A stretch of 64,000 bases of DNA from Lingula anatina (lineage: Eukaryota; Brachiopoda; Lingulata; Lingulida; Lingulidae), in NCBI RefSeq assembly GCF_001039355.2, contig NW_019775463.1:164123-228122 (forward strand), read 5' to 3'. Below are positions 1 through 43,500 of the stretch, piece after piece. Positions within the stretch are counted from its first letter, which is position 1. Every line of letters starts with the position of its first letter. Under the pieces are notes generated by a model, which was given only the letters and a program-made list of their open reading frames with translations, made no database searches and was not told where the DNA came from. Made by a program: the position numbers and the translations under genes.

Positions 1-108
1 CGTTTTCAAAAATCTGAGACTTACAGAAACTCATGCTAAGAGAGCAAGACATGCACAATTGCTACATGTACCTGAAACTCAGCTCACAAAATACCATCTT
101 TGTTTCAG

Positions 109-6973
<6,865 letters not shown>

Positions 6974-7061
6974 AACGGACATTTGTGTACTTGTACATGT
7001 AATAGGTGTACCATTCTTAGTGCCAGTGTCTCTGATGCTGCCTTCGTGCTTCGGACTTCCA

Positions 7062-7067
7062 AATAAA
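7062..7067 (+). promoter_or_regulatory. Candidate polyadenylation signal of gene 1
   Basis: AATAAA lies 89 bases after the gene 1 stop codon and is the first such hexamer in the 3' flank. Confidence 0.5.
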
Positions 7068-8076
7068 ATGACTGACCTTGTGATATATCTGTCAACTTAG
7101 TTTTAAACAGCGCACTTGACATTTGTTTACATTTCTGATTTGGAGACTTATCGTGGTTACCCGAATCAGCATCGTAAAGTCGTAAAGTATTAATAACTTC
7201 AATGTCAGTTTAAGGTCAAGCGGACAGCAGCCACAAGATTAAAAGAGCGCTGTTCTCAGTAAAAGGTTACATGTACCTTAACGTTTGAGGAGACCGGAGG
7301 AAAAGACAACGATAAAAGTGATAAAGTTGTTTATTCAACTGAGAGACTTATAACCGAATGGAATGATAAAGTGGTTACTGGATTATGATTAACGAGTGTT
7401 ATGGCCAACTCAGTTACTGTGGAGTTAAATGCCAACTTCTCTGCAGTAAATATATGCGACAATTACTGGTAGTACAGAGTGATATTATTATTACTAATAC
7501 ACGCACATTTCGTTGAAAATAATAGACACGATAACAGCATAACAGTCGATTTACAATTTAAAATTTAACTGAAATAATAATAATAATAATAATAATAATG
7601 ACAGTATGCTATTAGGTGCACTTGTTTGCTTTCAATGTAAAGTATACTGATGAATTTATACATTTTGCTTTTCTTAAATAGGCAGTTTCTTATTTCAGTT
7701 GCAATATAATGATAATTATGCCTTTTTTAAATTACGAATACTTTATGAAACATATTCGTAAAGAACTAGGTTATTCAGAAGAATTGTACAAAACATCGAA
7801 TTTAAGAGGGGGGGGGGGGGGGGCGAGCCGAACAATGAATAGTGAGCATGAAATTATACTTTTCGTTTTTTGAAGAAAATTTTATTTGACGCGAAACTCT
7901 CGCACTAAATCTTAGGAATAAGATAAATATGAAACAAACGCCGCCTTGTGTTCGTCTACTTCAGCTACTTAAGGCGTGTTTGCGTTGTGGCAAGTAAGGA
8001 CAAGTGGGGTCATCCCTGTTGATAAAGTGTACCTCCCATTCTAATCTACGATCTACGGTACATACACTCTGTATGT

Positions 8077-8085
8077 ATATATAAA
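8077..8085 (+). promoter_or_regulatory. Candidate TATA box of gene 2
   Basis: TATATAAAG stands 108 bases before the chosen ATG at 8193, a plausible spacing for a core promoter with a short 5' leader. The region is AT-rich, so chance occurrence is possible. Confidence 0.35.
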
Positions 8086-8192
8086 GTATAACTCAGTGGC
8101 CTACAAACTGATACATGAAGAGAAGAGACCAAACCAAATCCATAGTTTCTACCGCCACGAATTTATAACCAAGCCCGATCTAGGCGTCTAAC

Positions 8193-31630
<23,438 letters not shown>

Positions 31631-32119
31631 AACGGACATTAGTGTACTTGTATTGTACATGTTATCGTCGTTGCATTTTTGAGTTGATGTTTGTGGTGAC
31701 GTTTTTGTTGTAAATTAATATAAATTTGAGCAGAATTGTTGAAATATGTCTATTTGAAAAAGAACTCAGCTTTGCACACAAATCCATCTAATAATAATAA
31801 TACAGGCTCAATAAAAAGAGCACACCACAAGAGCCTTTCAGCAGTTCCAAATAAATGTACAAAAAGTCCCCTCCTTATGTCTTAACACGAGACAGATTAT
31901 ACACAGAGATACTGATGAGACAGGTAAATCGCAATGTGGCCAGATGAACCAAACTCCTCAATAATTTGTTCCGTTTAACTATACTAAACCCCACAGAGTG
32001 CCTATGTCAGCGGCTTTTATAAATGCATAAATGTTCGCCATCTGGTAAATGTGCAGGTCGAAAATACCACAGTTACAAGATGCGCAACACTTGAACAGTG
32101 CATGCCTAAACCACATTGC
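31631..32119. other. Shared 3' spacer of convergent ABCC gene 2 and TKT
   Basis: About 490 bases holding the 3' UTRs of both genes. It contains AATAAA for the plus-strand gene. For TKT the only nearby minus-strand candidate that I see is a variant TATAAA near 32016-32021. No further gene. Confidence 0.55.
31810..31815 (+). promoter_or_regulatory. Candidate polyadenylation signal of gene 2
   Basis: AATAAA about 180 bases after the stop. A second AATAAA follows near 31850. Both lie in the roughly 490-bp spacer shared with the convergent transketolase gene. Confidence 0.4.
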
Positions 32120-35100
32120 TCAATTGGCCCCTATATCTTCTTTGATGGCCTTGATGATAGATGATGGCCCAAGGCCGTATTTGTCCAAAAGGACATCACC
32201 TGGCCCACTGCGCGGAATATCACGTACGGCTAAAATGCGCACACGGATGTCGCTCTGATCTCCGATAGCTGCCGCCACTGCTTCGCCTATACCCCCTGGA
32301 AAAGATAATTAGATAATTAAATGCAGTGCGAAGTTTTGAGTGGATTACAGGTTATTGATTAAGTAGATATGATATTCTTTTAACAGTACAGTAAAAAAAA
32401 TTACCACAAATTTTGCGTGCCGTAGCAACAATCGCATAGTGTTTGGTCAGATCTCCAAAGTGATAGTTCAGCCACTGACTTTTCAATTATTCCAATTTTA
32501 TTATTCTTACATACAATTAAACACGCCAATGCCCCTTCCCCTATACTGTTAGCACACGCTGCTGTCAAACATTTTGCTGTCCATGCTATACAGAGAAATC
32601 GAATATTCTTTCTCGGTAATATATACACACACTGAAAGACTGATTAATCCATAACTCACACGATCACCTACCCTGTAAGCGAACGAATAATTCCCATGGG
32701 GATAAGGGGGGTTTAAGAAAAAAACTGATATACCATAACAGTTAGTTTATTTTTTGAAACACAATACCTTCTGGATAGTGATCCTCAACTGTCAAAACTC
32801 TGCCCCCAGTTGCCCTAGCGGCGGAGAGAATCGTCTCCCTGTCCAACGGTTTCACGGTGAAGGGGTCTATGACACGGATGTGTATTCCCTCTGTTTCCAA
32901 AATGGCAGCTGCCTGCAGTGCTGTATCCAGGGTAACGCCCGCTGCCACCACGGTGACTTGATCGTTGGGGTGTTGTCGCACAACCTGACAGAAATGAAGA
33001 ATAACATTCTGTATACTGATCGATTAGAATTCAGGCCGTTGGAATCGCTTTTAAAAATCGCTTCTTATTTTTCAACTGCATGCACACTTGGATGCTGGGT
33101 CCCAGATGTGAATAACTGATACTGCTGGGGGATCCTAGATTTTGCTGGGGCGGACAAGCATATATATAACAATTTGTAACATGTATATATTATGTAGGTC
33201 ACAGAGAAGGAAAATGTCCTCTTTCGCTCAGTATCGTTTTTCTTTTTTTTTTTGGTGGGGGTTGGGAGGGAAGTACCGCCGACGCTGAAAGAGGTGGCAC
33301 TTTACCGCCATTGAAACAGTTCTAACAAACGCGTAACCTATCAGCATCAGCCTTGAACAAACCTTCTTAAAGATAATAAGCAGGACATATTAAAAAACAA
33401 ACGCCATATACAAAAATTATAGCATGTGTAGTCACAAAACATAATGGATAAGTTTATATCGGTAGCCCATACACGATTACATGGGTCAAGTCTTTTGTCA
33501 CTTCTTAATTCAGTGTAAATTTGACATGTCCAGTCATCCGATTTTGGTTTCAATTTGGCAATAAAATGAAAAAGGGCCTACACGTAGGTCTGCATTTAGA
33601 AAGTTATAGTGAACATCTTGCCATACTTATCAAGGCAGTTTTGCTTAAGCTATTCAAATGGCATGGAACATAAATTGTTCGAATACCACTCAAAACCTTA
33701 CCTTTGCCTCTCCAATATGAAATCTCTCCTCGTTGTCGTATATAACGCTGGTTTCTGATCGAGTGGACCGGATATACGCCATTCCTTTGGTGCATGCGGC
33801 GAGTTTCACGGCACCCTCCATGGAGACCGCGTCGCTCGGGTAGAACACTGTGCAATTGGGCACGGCGCGAAACATCGCCATGTCCTCCATACCCATCTGA
33901 GACGGCCCGTCTGCACCTGCAATGTACAAGGGCTGTAGATCTTTTTTTCCATGTGTTTAGCTCGCAGACAGATTGGAAGCCATGCATACATATAAAAAGA
34001 GACAGAGAGACAGAAGGAAATTTTGAAAGGTATGCTAGCCCAATGGCATATGCTAACTCATTCAGAGTCTTCGAAGTGGAGCAATGCATATGACGCACGA
34101 AGGCACACAAGTTTGCATATGTCATTCATATTTGTAGTGTCGACTATATTCCCAAAACGGAAGTAGAATTATAGAAGAAATCAAAATCAGCAGCAGATGC
34201 TTTGTGTTGAAAAAAGAATTCACGTGTTTTATTTTTTACCAACCTACGGAAACTCCAGGATGAGACCCCAGAATATTTATATTGGTTTGTGAGATGGCCC
34301 CCATGCGAATCTGGTCGTAAGCCCTTGTTAGGAAACTCCCGTATGTGCAGAGAAAGACTACTGTTCTGTCCCTAGTGGCGCACCCTATCGCCACGCCAAC
34401 CATGTTTTGTTCCGCTATGAAGCATTCTAAGAACTGGTCAGGACAAGTCTCCTGGACATGAAACATAGACATTTTTATTTATTTATATGTTTGTGGCAGT
34501 AATTCTGGCATTGATTGGCCAGGATATATATTACTAGTTATCACTTACATCTTTCACTCTCTTCCCTTTTTTCTCTTACTGACTCCGTTGCATAAAAAGA
34601 AAATTAAGATAAATATTCCAATGGAAAAGGAAAAGACAATGCCAAGAATCTATCAACGTTTATAATATTTTCAAAAAATGCGCAAATAACACGGGAAACA
34701 GTGTTTGCGATGACAACCTGATAGTATGAGGTGAAAACTTACCCTAAACTTGTTGGAAAAGGTGGAGCCACGCATATCCCCGTCCAGAGTGATAACACGC
34801 TTGTTTAGTTTTCCAAGCTTTGATGAAGCACTGGCAAAGCCCACCCGGGGTGCTAGCTAGGAAATACAATCACATGCGGGACAAGCAATTAGGAAAATTA
34901 GACGCAAACATCTCCAAACCGTATTTTTCGTGCGGCATATACCGATCATGACCACCTCGACCAAAAATTCAAATTGAACTGAATATTGACCAAAACTCCA
35001 TAACAATAGTGATTTCGTAATGACAAAAGATCATGTTGTCACCAAAATAAGCGCAGGGGATGCTAAAATGGAGAAAAACCTCCCTTTCCCTGATGCCCCC

Positions 35101-35887
35101 CCCCCTTCTGAATATTGGACACGAAAGGCATCAGCTTTTTAAACTTCCTTGACTTCAAAACATAGAGAAACTCCCCCATTTTTGTATTCATTGTTGGGGT
35201 AAAACTTTTCATTAAAATAAACCAGTGAACGTCTGCCTAAGTAAAATGTAAACAGAGAACTGCCTCGAAAATCTCAAGTACGTTTTTCTCATAAACAGTG
35301 GCAAAAGACATTCCTTCATACAACCCAAAAAAGAGTGGAAACGAGCGCAAAATGCCTCACCCTGTCTCCCTTCCTATAATTTGGCGGCTCTGGCAAGATT
35401 AGATCTTGGATATTGACAGGAGGAGCATCATCAATAGGCAGCCGTGGTTCAAGGTTTAAAGGCCCCTTCGATACCAACTGTTTCTCAATGGTGTCGATGA
35501 CTAAATCTTTATCGCCAACTACTTTCCCGTGGAATTTTGCCTGGTCTTCAATGCCTGGTAATAATAAAAGTACAGCTTTCATGACGATAACATAGGAACT
35601 GATCCGAAATCATTTTAAGCTCTCTTGGAAAAGTACAAATACATACATATCAAAACATTTATCGTGGGCGAGTGATGGATGCCAAACAGGGGTTGGGGCA
35701 AAAGCCTGGCCTCGTTATTTTGAATTGCGAAGGTTTATAATTATTGAGGGCGTCCAGTAGGACGCTAAAAGACAAAATATGGGGAAATGGAAACGCTGTT
35801 TTTCCAAAACTGTACCATTTCTGTGAATATTAACGAACCTATTCAAGGTGAATCACAAACTGATCTTTTTACATTATTTATTTAGTA

Positions 35888-35949
<62 letters not shown>

Positions 35950-38900
35950 GGGCAATTAATGTGTCTGTGAAACAGGCCCCCATGGAAGTTCACTGCTGCT
36001 GTCTATACACGCCTACCAGGAAATCCTTTGCCTTTGAATGTCTTTGCAATGACGCAAGACGGTTTATCTTTTACTTGTTCCGCTGCAGCGAAAGCCTGAA
36101 CCAATTCCTCCACACTGTGGCCGTCTACAACGTACGTGTTCCATCTGTAACGAGATTTATAAAACAAGTGGGTATATGGATACTTGCTATGAGATTGATG
36201 ACTCATGTTCGTAACAAATTCAGGTAAAATTATTGTAACACCTTTCGTAAAGAAACGGGAATAGAATCAATAAATAAAACCATAATAAGAGGCAAAGCGT
36301 GCCAACATATTTTGGCTTAAATTTGTGTCATTAACAGAACTCGTGACATCCCATTAAGGGCGCAGACAATAGTAGTAGGATATAAGCCGAAGCGGGGTGC
36401 CAGACATGGGGTAGTGCCGGCATAGCAGCAAAAGATAAAAGGAGATGTCGATGGATGCTGACAAGCCTTTTGAGTCGACCATGGCTCGAAGAGGATAAGT
36501 AAGTAAGTATAAATCAAATTTTCTACCAAACGGCAGGAGGAACCAGGGTGCAAAGAGGGAAGTTGACCTTGCTACTTGTATCTGCGCCTTTTTCATGTTT
36601 TTCTTGTAAGATAGGTGAGGACTTCGACTACTAGAGAGTTTTGGCAAGGCCTTCCGTACGACGTATAACGTGCGACGTCATCACTTTGTGCGTAGATTTT
36701 CNTATGATATTCTTTTTACAGTACAGTAAAAAAATTGCCACAAATTTTGCGTGCCGTAGCAACAATCGCATAGTGTTTGGTCAGATCTCCAAAGTGATAG
36801 TTCAGCCACTGACTTTTCAATTATTCCAATTTTATTATTCTTACATACAATTAAACACGCCAATGCCCCTTCCCCTATACTGTTAGCACACGCTGCTGTC
36901 AAACATTTTGCTGTCCATGCTATACAGAGAAATCGAATATTCTTTCTCGGTAATATATACACACACTGAAAGACTGATTAATCCATAACTCACACGATGA
37001 TCTACCCTGTAATCGAACGAATAGTTCCCATGGGGATAAGGGGAGTTTTAGAAAAAAACTGATATACCATAACAGTTAATTTATTTTTTGAAACACCATA
37101 CCTTCTGGATAGTGATCCTCAACTGTCAAAACTCTGCCCCCAGTTGCCCTAGCGGAGGAGAGAATCGTCTCCCTGTCCAACGGTTTCACGGTGAAGGGGT
37201 CTATGACACGGATGTGTATTCCCTCAGTTTCCAAAATGGCAGCTGCCTGCAGTGCTGTATCCAGGGTAACGCCCGCTGCCACCACGGTGACTTGATCGTT
37301 GGGGTGCTGACGCACAACCTGACAGAAATGAAGAATAGCATTCTGTATACTGATCGATTAGAATTCAGGCCGTTGGAATCGCTTTTAAAAATCACTTCTT
37401 ATTTTTCAACTGCATGCACACTTGGATGCTGGGTCCCAGTTGTGAATAACTTATACTGCTGGGGGATCCTAGATTTTGCTGGGGCGGACAGGCATATATA
37501 TAACAATTTGTAACATGTATATATTATGTAGGTCACGGAGAAGGAAAATGTCCTCTTTCGCTCAGTATCGTTTTTCTTTTTTTTTTTTTTTGGTGGGGAG
37601 GGCAGTACCGCCGACGCTGAAAGAGGTGGCACTTTACCGCCATTGAAACAGTTCTAACAAACGCGTAACCTATCAGCATCAGCCTTGAACAAACCTTCTT
37701 AAAGATAATAAGCAGGACATATTAAAAAACAAACGCCATATACAAAAATTATAGCATGTGTAGTCACAAAACATAATAGATAAGTTTATATCGGTAGCCT
37801 TTACACGATTACATGGGTCACGTCTTTTGTCACTTCTTAATTCAGTGTAAATTTGACATGTCCAGTCATCCGATTTTGGTTTCAATTTGGCAATAAAATG
37901 AAAAAGGGCCTACACGTAGGTCTGCATTTAGAAAGTTATAGTGAACATCTTGCCATATTTATCAAGGCAGTTTTGCTTAAGCTATACAAATGGCATGGAA
38001 CATAAATTGTTCGAATACCAATCAAAACCTTACCTTTGCCTCTCCTATATGAAATCTCTCCTCGTTGTCGTATATAACGCTGGTTTCTGATCGAGTGGAC
38101 CGGATATACGCTATTCCTTTGGTGCATGCGGCGAGTTTCACGGCACCCTCCATGGAGACCGCGTCGCTCGGGTAGAACACTGTGCAATTGGGCACGGCAC
38201 GAAACATCGCCATGTCCTCCATACCCATCTGAGACGGCCCGTCTGCACCTGCAATGTGCAAGGGCTGTAGATCTTTTTTTCCATGTGTTTAGCTCGCAGA
38301 CAGATTAGTAGCCATGCATACATATAAAAAGAGAGACAGAAGGAAATTTTGAAAGGTATGCGAGCCCAATGGCATATGCTAACTCATTCAGAGCCTTCAA
38401 ATGCTAATCGTGGATTTGGTTGGATTTGTTTACAGAGGGTGCTATTGCAACGATGTACGTAAAAGTTGCAATAATTATGCCAACGGCGTTTACTGCAAGC
38501 TACTGAGTGCAACGACAAGTGCTTCTCCTCAGATGACTAACGCCCACGTTCGACTTTGTCGCAATTCCCAAATTCATAGAAACTTAATGGATCTATAAAA
38601 TGAAACATGTTTGCAATGCAAACGAAGGCAATTGCTTCTTTGTTAATAAATCCATCAAAAAACAAAGTGTAGCACTCTATATGACGCACGAAGGCACACA
38701 AGTATCATTCATATTTGTAGTGTCGACTTTATTCCCATAACAGACGTATTACAGAAGAAATCAAAATCAGAAGCAGCAGCTTTGTGTTGAAAAAAGAAAA
38801 CACGTGTTTTGTTTCTCTACCTACCTACGGAAACTCCAGGATGAGACCCCAGAATATTGATATTGGTTTGTGAGATGGCCCCCATGCGAATCTGATCGTA

Positions 38901-40516
38901 AGCCCTAGTTAAGAAACTCCCGTATGTGCAGAGAAAGACCACTGTTCTGTCCCTGGTGGCGCACCCTATCGCCACGCCAACCATGTTTTGTTCCGCTATG
39001 AAGCATTCTAAGAACTGGTCAGGACAAGTCTCCTGGACATGAAACATAGATATTTTTATTTATTTATATGTTTGTGGCAGTAATTCTGGCATTGATTGGC
39101 CAGGATATATATTACTAGTTATCACTTACATCTTTCACTCTCTTCCCATTTTTTTATCTTACTGACTCCGTTGCATAAAAAAAATTAAGATAAGAAATAT
39201 TCCAACGGAAAAGGAAAAGACAATGCCAAGAATCTATCAACGCTTGAAATATTTTTTAAAAATGCGCAAATAACACGGGAAACAGTGTTTGCGATGACAA
39301 CCTGATAGTATGAGGTGAAAACTTACCCTAAACTTGTTGGAAAAGGTGGAGCCACGCATGTCCCCGTCCAGAGTGATAACGCGCTTGTTAAGTTTTCCAA
39401 GCTTTGATGAAGCGCTGGCAAAGCCCACCCGGGGTGCTAGCTAGAAAATACAATCACATGTGGAACAAGCAATTAGGAAAATTAGATGCAAACATCTCCA
39501 AACCGTATTCTTTGTGAGGCACATACCGATCAGGACCACCTCGACCAAAAATTCAAATTGAACTGAATATTGACCAAAACTCCATAACAATAGTGATTTC
39601 GTAATGACAAAAGATCATGTTGTCACCAAAATAAGCACAGGGGATGCTAAAATGGAGAAAAACATCCCTTTCCCTGATGCCCCCCCCCCTTCTGAATATT
39701 GGACACGAAAGGCANCCCCCCCCCCCCCCCCCCCCAATTCTGAATATTGGACACGAAAGGCATCAGCTTTTTAAACTTCCTTTGACTTCAAAAAATAGAG
39801 AAACTCACCCATTTTTGTATTCATTGTTGGGGTAAAACTTTTCATTAAAATAAACCAGTGAACGTCTGCCTAAGTAAAATGTAAACAAAGAACTGTCTCG
39901 AAAGTCTCAAGTACGTCTTTCTCATAAACAGTGGCAAAAGACATCCCTTCATACAACCCAAAAAAGAGTAGAAACGAGCGCAAAACGCCTCACCCTGTCT
40001 CCCTTCCTATAATTTGGCGGCTCTGGCAAGATTAGATCTTGGATATTGACAGGAGGAGCATCATCAATAGGCAGCCGTGGTTCAAGGTTTAAAGACCCCT
40101 TCGATACCAACTGTTTCTCAATGGAGTCGATGACTAAATCTTTATCGCCAACTACTTTCCCGTGGAACTTTGCCTGGTCTTCACTGCCTGGTAATTATAT
40201 AAGTACAGCTTTCATGACGATAACATAGGGAACTGATCCGAAATTATTTTAAGCTCTCTTGGAAAAGTACATATACGTATCGAAACATTTATCGCGGGCG
40301 AGTGATGGATGCCAAACAGGGGTTGGGCCAAAAGCCTGGCCTCGTTATTTTGAATTGCGAAGGTTTATAATCATTGAGAGCGTCCAGTAGGACGCTAAAA
40401 GACAAAATATGGGGAAATGGAAACGCTGTTTTTCCAAAACTGTACCATTTCTGTGAATATTAACGAACCTATTCAAGGTGAATCACAAACTGATCTTTTT
40501 ACATTATTTATTTAGT

Positions 40517-40570
<54 letters not shown>

Positions 40571-43500
40571 TTGGGGCAATTAATGTTTCTGTGAAACAGG
40601 CCCCCATGGAAGATCACTGCTGCTATCTATACACGCCTACCAGGAAATCCTTTGCCTTTGAATGTCTTTGCAATGACGCAAGACGGTTTATCTTTTACTT
40701 GTTCCGCTGCAGCGAAAGCCTGAACCAATTCCTCCACACTGTGGCCGTCTACAACGTACGTGTTCCATCTGTAACGAGATTTATAAAACAAGTGGGCTTA
40801 TGGATACTTGCTATGAGATTGATGACTCATATTCGTAACAAATTCAGGTAAAATTATTGTAACACCTTTCGTAAAGAAACGGGAATAGAATCAATAAATA
40901 AAACCATAATAAGAGGCAAAGCGTGCCAACATATTTTGGCTTAAATCTGTGTCATTAACAGAACTCGTGACATCCCATTAAGGGCGCAGACAATAGTAGT
41001 AGGATATAAGCCGAAGCCGAGCGAAAAGAAATGGGGTGACAGGGTAATGCCGGCATAGCAGCAAAAGATAGAGGGAGATGTCGATGGATGCTGACAAGCC
41101 TTTTGAGTCGACCATGGCTCGAAGGATAAGCAAGTAAGTATAAATCAAATTTTCTACCAAACGGCAGGAGGAACCAGGGTGCAAAGAGGGAAGTCCACCT
41201 TGCTAGTTGTATCTCCCCCCTTTTCATGTTTTTTCTTGTAAGAGAGGTGAAGAGTTCGACTACTAGCTTACTTTATCCCACAGTGACAATGAATTATTGA
41301 CAATCAAATGTTTTCACTGTTTTTAACTTCAAGTAAACCCGAAGTTCATCGAACGTACCCGAATGCCTCAACTCTTATCCTATAAGCATCCAAGTCGTGC
41401 TCCAGCGCCGTTAAGTCACTCTGCCCAAAACGGTTTACGTCAAATATGGCGACCAGGTTGTCTAGTTTGTAGAAGCTGGCGAAGGCCATGGCCTCCCATA
41501 TAGAACCCTCTGCACTTTCGCCGTCGCCAACAACGCAGAACACACGATAACTGTAGAATAAAACACATAACTGTAAGTACGCATAAACTGCTGGGCGAAA
41601 AGTTCTTTATTCAAAGTTGAAGAGTCCTCTGATTTTATCTCATGAATCAGAGTAAAATCTACCGGTAGAAATTATATAAGAGATATCTTCCAAAGAGAGA
41701 CAGCACTAGAATTTTCATGGTGACGGATTTTACATCGTACGTGTTTATAAGACCCTACCCCCATCCCTATCCCCATGGGGGGAGGGCCCCCATCAATCGG
41801 ACCGTCTAGCTAATTACTAATTAACGTTACAAGAGCGGCCAAATACCTTTAAACATTCAAACCCTGGTCGTTTTACATAATAGCTGAAAACAATTATGAT
41901 AGTTCTAAAATCTCTTTAAAAATTCCTCGTAATAAAAGTGATTATGATTATTTATTATACGTACCTTGCCCTGTCAAAGTATTTACCGGTATACGCCATG
42001 CCGGCGGCACAGCTCAGTCCCTGGCCTAGTGAGCCCGTCGCAACGTCAATAAACTCGAGTCTCTAGAAATGTAAATAAGGCCATCAGAGAAATGTTCTCT
42101 CTCAGAGTATTAAAAAAATCAAGCTCAAAACACATCTATAAAGATCACCTAAAACTTGGTACTAAATGTGATTTTATACTTGGTATAAAATGGCATTTGA
42201 ATGTAGTTTTAGTTGATCTTTATAAATGCATTTTAACTTGATTTATTCCTATAACGAAAACAACACGGTTATTAATATTAATTGCACTTCGTGAAAAAAT
42301 CTTCATTGACATCATATTTCATTAGAAGATTTCTAGATAAACCAGCCAATATTCAAAGAAAGTACCAGACAATCAAACAAATATAAAAAGAATGCGTACC
42401 GGGGTTGGGTGTCCTTCCAAATCGCTGTCCACCTTTCTCAGATTAAGTAGGTCTTCAACGGGAAATAAGCCAGCCTCGGCCCACGCCGCGTACAGTGCAG
42501 GAGCAGCATGACCCTAAACAACATACATATACCAGAGTATAAGACTGGGTTCCCATACTTAGATCGATCCATCTGGATCGACCTAACTCCCTGGGGTTCA
42601 CGCTAAATTGCTATCAGCTCAAGAGGTTTAAATGTCTGTCACGCCTACCGAATCAGCTAGGGTGTAAAGATAATTACCTCCTAACAGTTTTACTAAGCGT
42701 GACAGACATTTAAGCCGGTTACGTTGATAGCAATTTAGTGAGACTCCCCAGTGAGAAAGATCGATCCAAATGTCTGTGGAAATGGTCCCTTAGTACAACT
42801 GTAGCAGCTCTGAGCTGTATTCTGTATGATTCAGTTACACAAAAGAACAAAGCACATCCTACCCTGATTTCAGCTAAAGTCGATGTTAAAAACAACAAAA
42901 CACATTCCACACACAGTGTGGAATTTTCGGCTCTATCTGATTATTATTTTTTCTCTTTTTTCCTTTTATCGCCCTCTGAGACTTCTTCCAACATTCTTTA
43001 TTGCACTTATGACATTTAAAGAAAATTAAAAATGTTAAAAGACAGCTGCAGCCCCCCTCCCCACCAAAAATGTTTGAAAAAGAAACCTGGGGAGTTAACT
43101 ATTGTTAGCCTTTTCCTTGTCCACACACTAAAGTTTCTTACTTGGTTTATCGTCTTAGTGAGTCCCAGTACTACAGGCAGAACAGGTAACTTATCAGCAT
43201 GTGTATTGTAGGCTGTCAACAGCAACGTCCCCCTCTCCCAACCACTTTTCTCAGCCAAGGACACTGATTTACCCTCTACCAGGGCCACAGATTGATTTTT
43301 TCACTAGATAATCACAAATATGTGCTTGGCTAATTCATGGCACCTCGCGCTGTAAATGGCATGAGTTAGTAAGGCCTACAATACAAGCAAGTAAATTACT
43401 TGTGTCACCCTCTGTACCCTTTTCACGTATATCCTCTACCAGGGCCACAAATTGATTTTTCACTTGATATTCACAATTGTGTCATGGATTTGCCAGAGAC

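Larger units (their letters stand above)
6974..8192. other. Intergenic region between the two ABCC genes
   Basis: This 1.2-kb spacer has no coding exon that I can support. It contains an (AAT)n run near 7576-7599 and a long G homopolymer near 7807-7822. The last 120 bases should hold the gene 2 promoter. Confidence 0.6.
32367..41266 (-). repeat. About 4.3-kb direct duplication (two alleles) around N at 36702
   Basis: About 32367-36634 corresponds to 36703-41266, covering TKT exons 6-11 and their introns, with substitutions, microsatellite length changes and one roughly 290-bp segment present only on the right copy. The 68 bases 36635-36701 at the left contig end do not match the right copy. 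Confidence 0.88.

Noticed and set aside
32401-32628. 75-codon minus-strand frame, repeated at 36681-36962
   Set aside because: It lies in TKT intron 11; the spliced frame joins exon 11 to exon 12 directly (DHYPEG to GGIGEAV). Its repetition comes only from the contig duplication.
33604-34125. 173-codon open frame on the minus strand
   Set aside because: It overlaps TKT exon 10 in a different frame and runs into intron sequence; the conserved transketolase frame is the real one.
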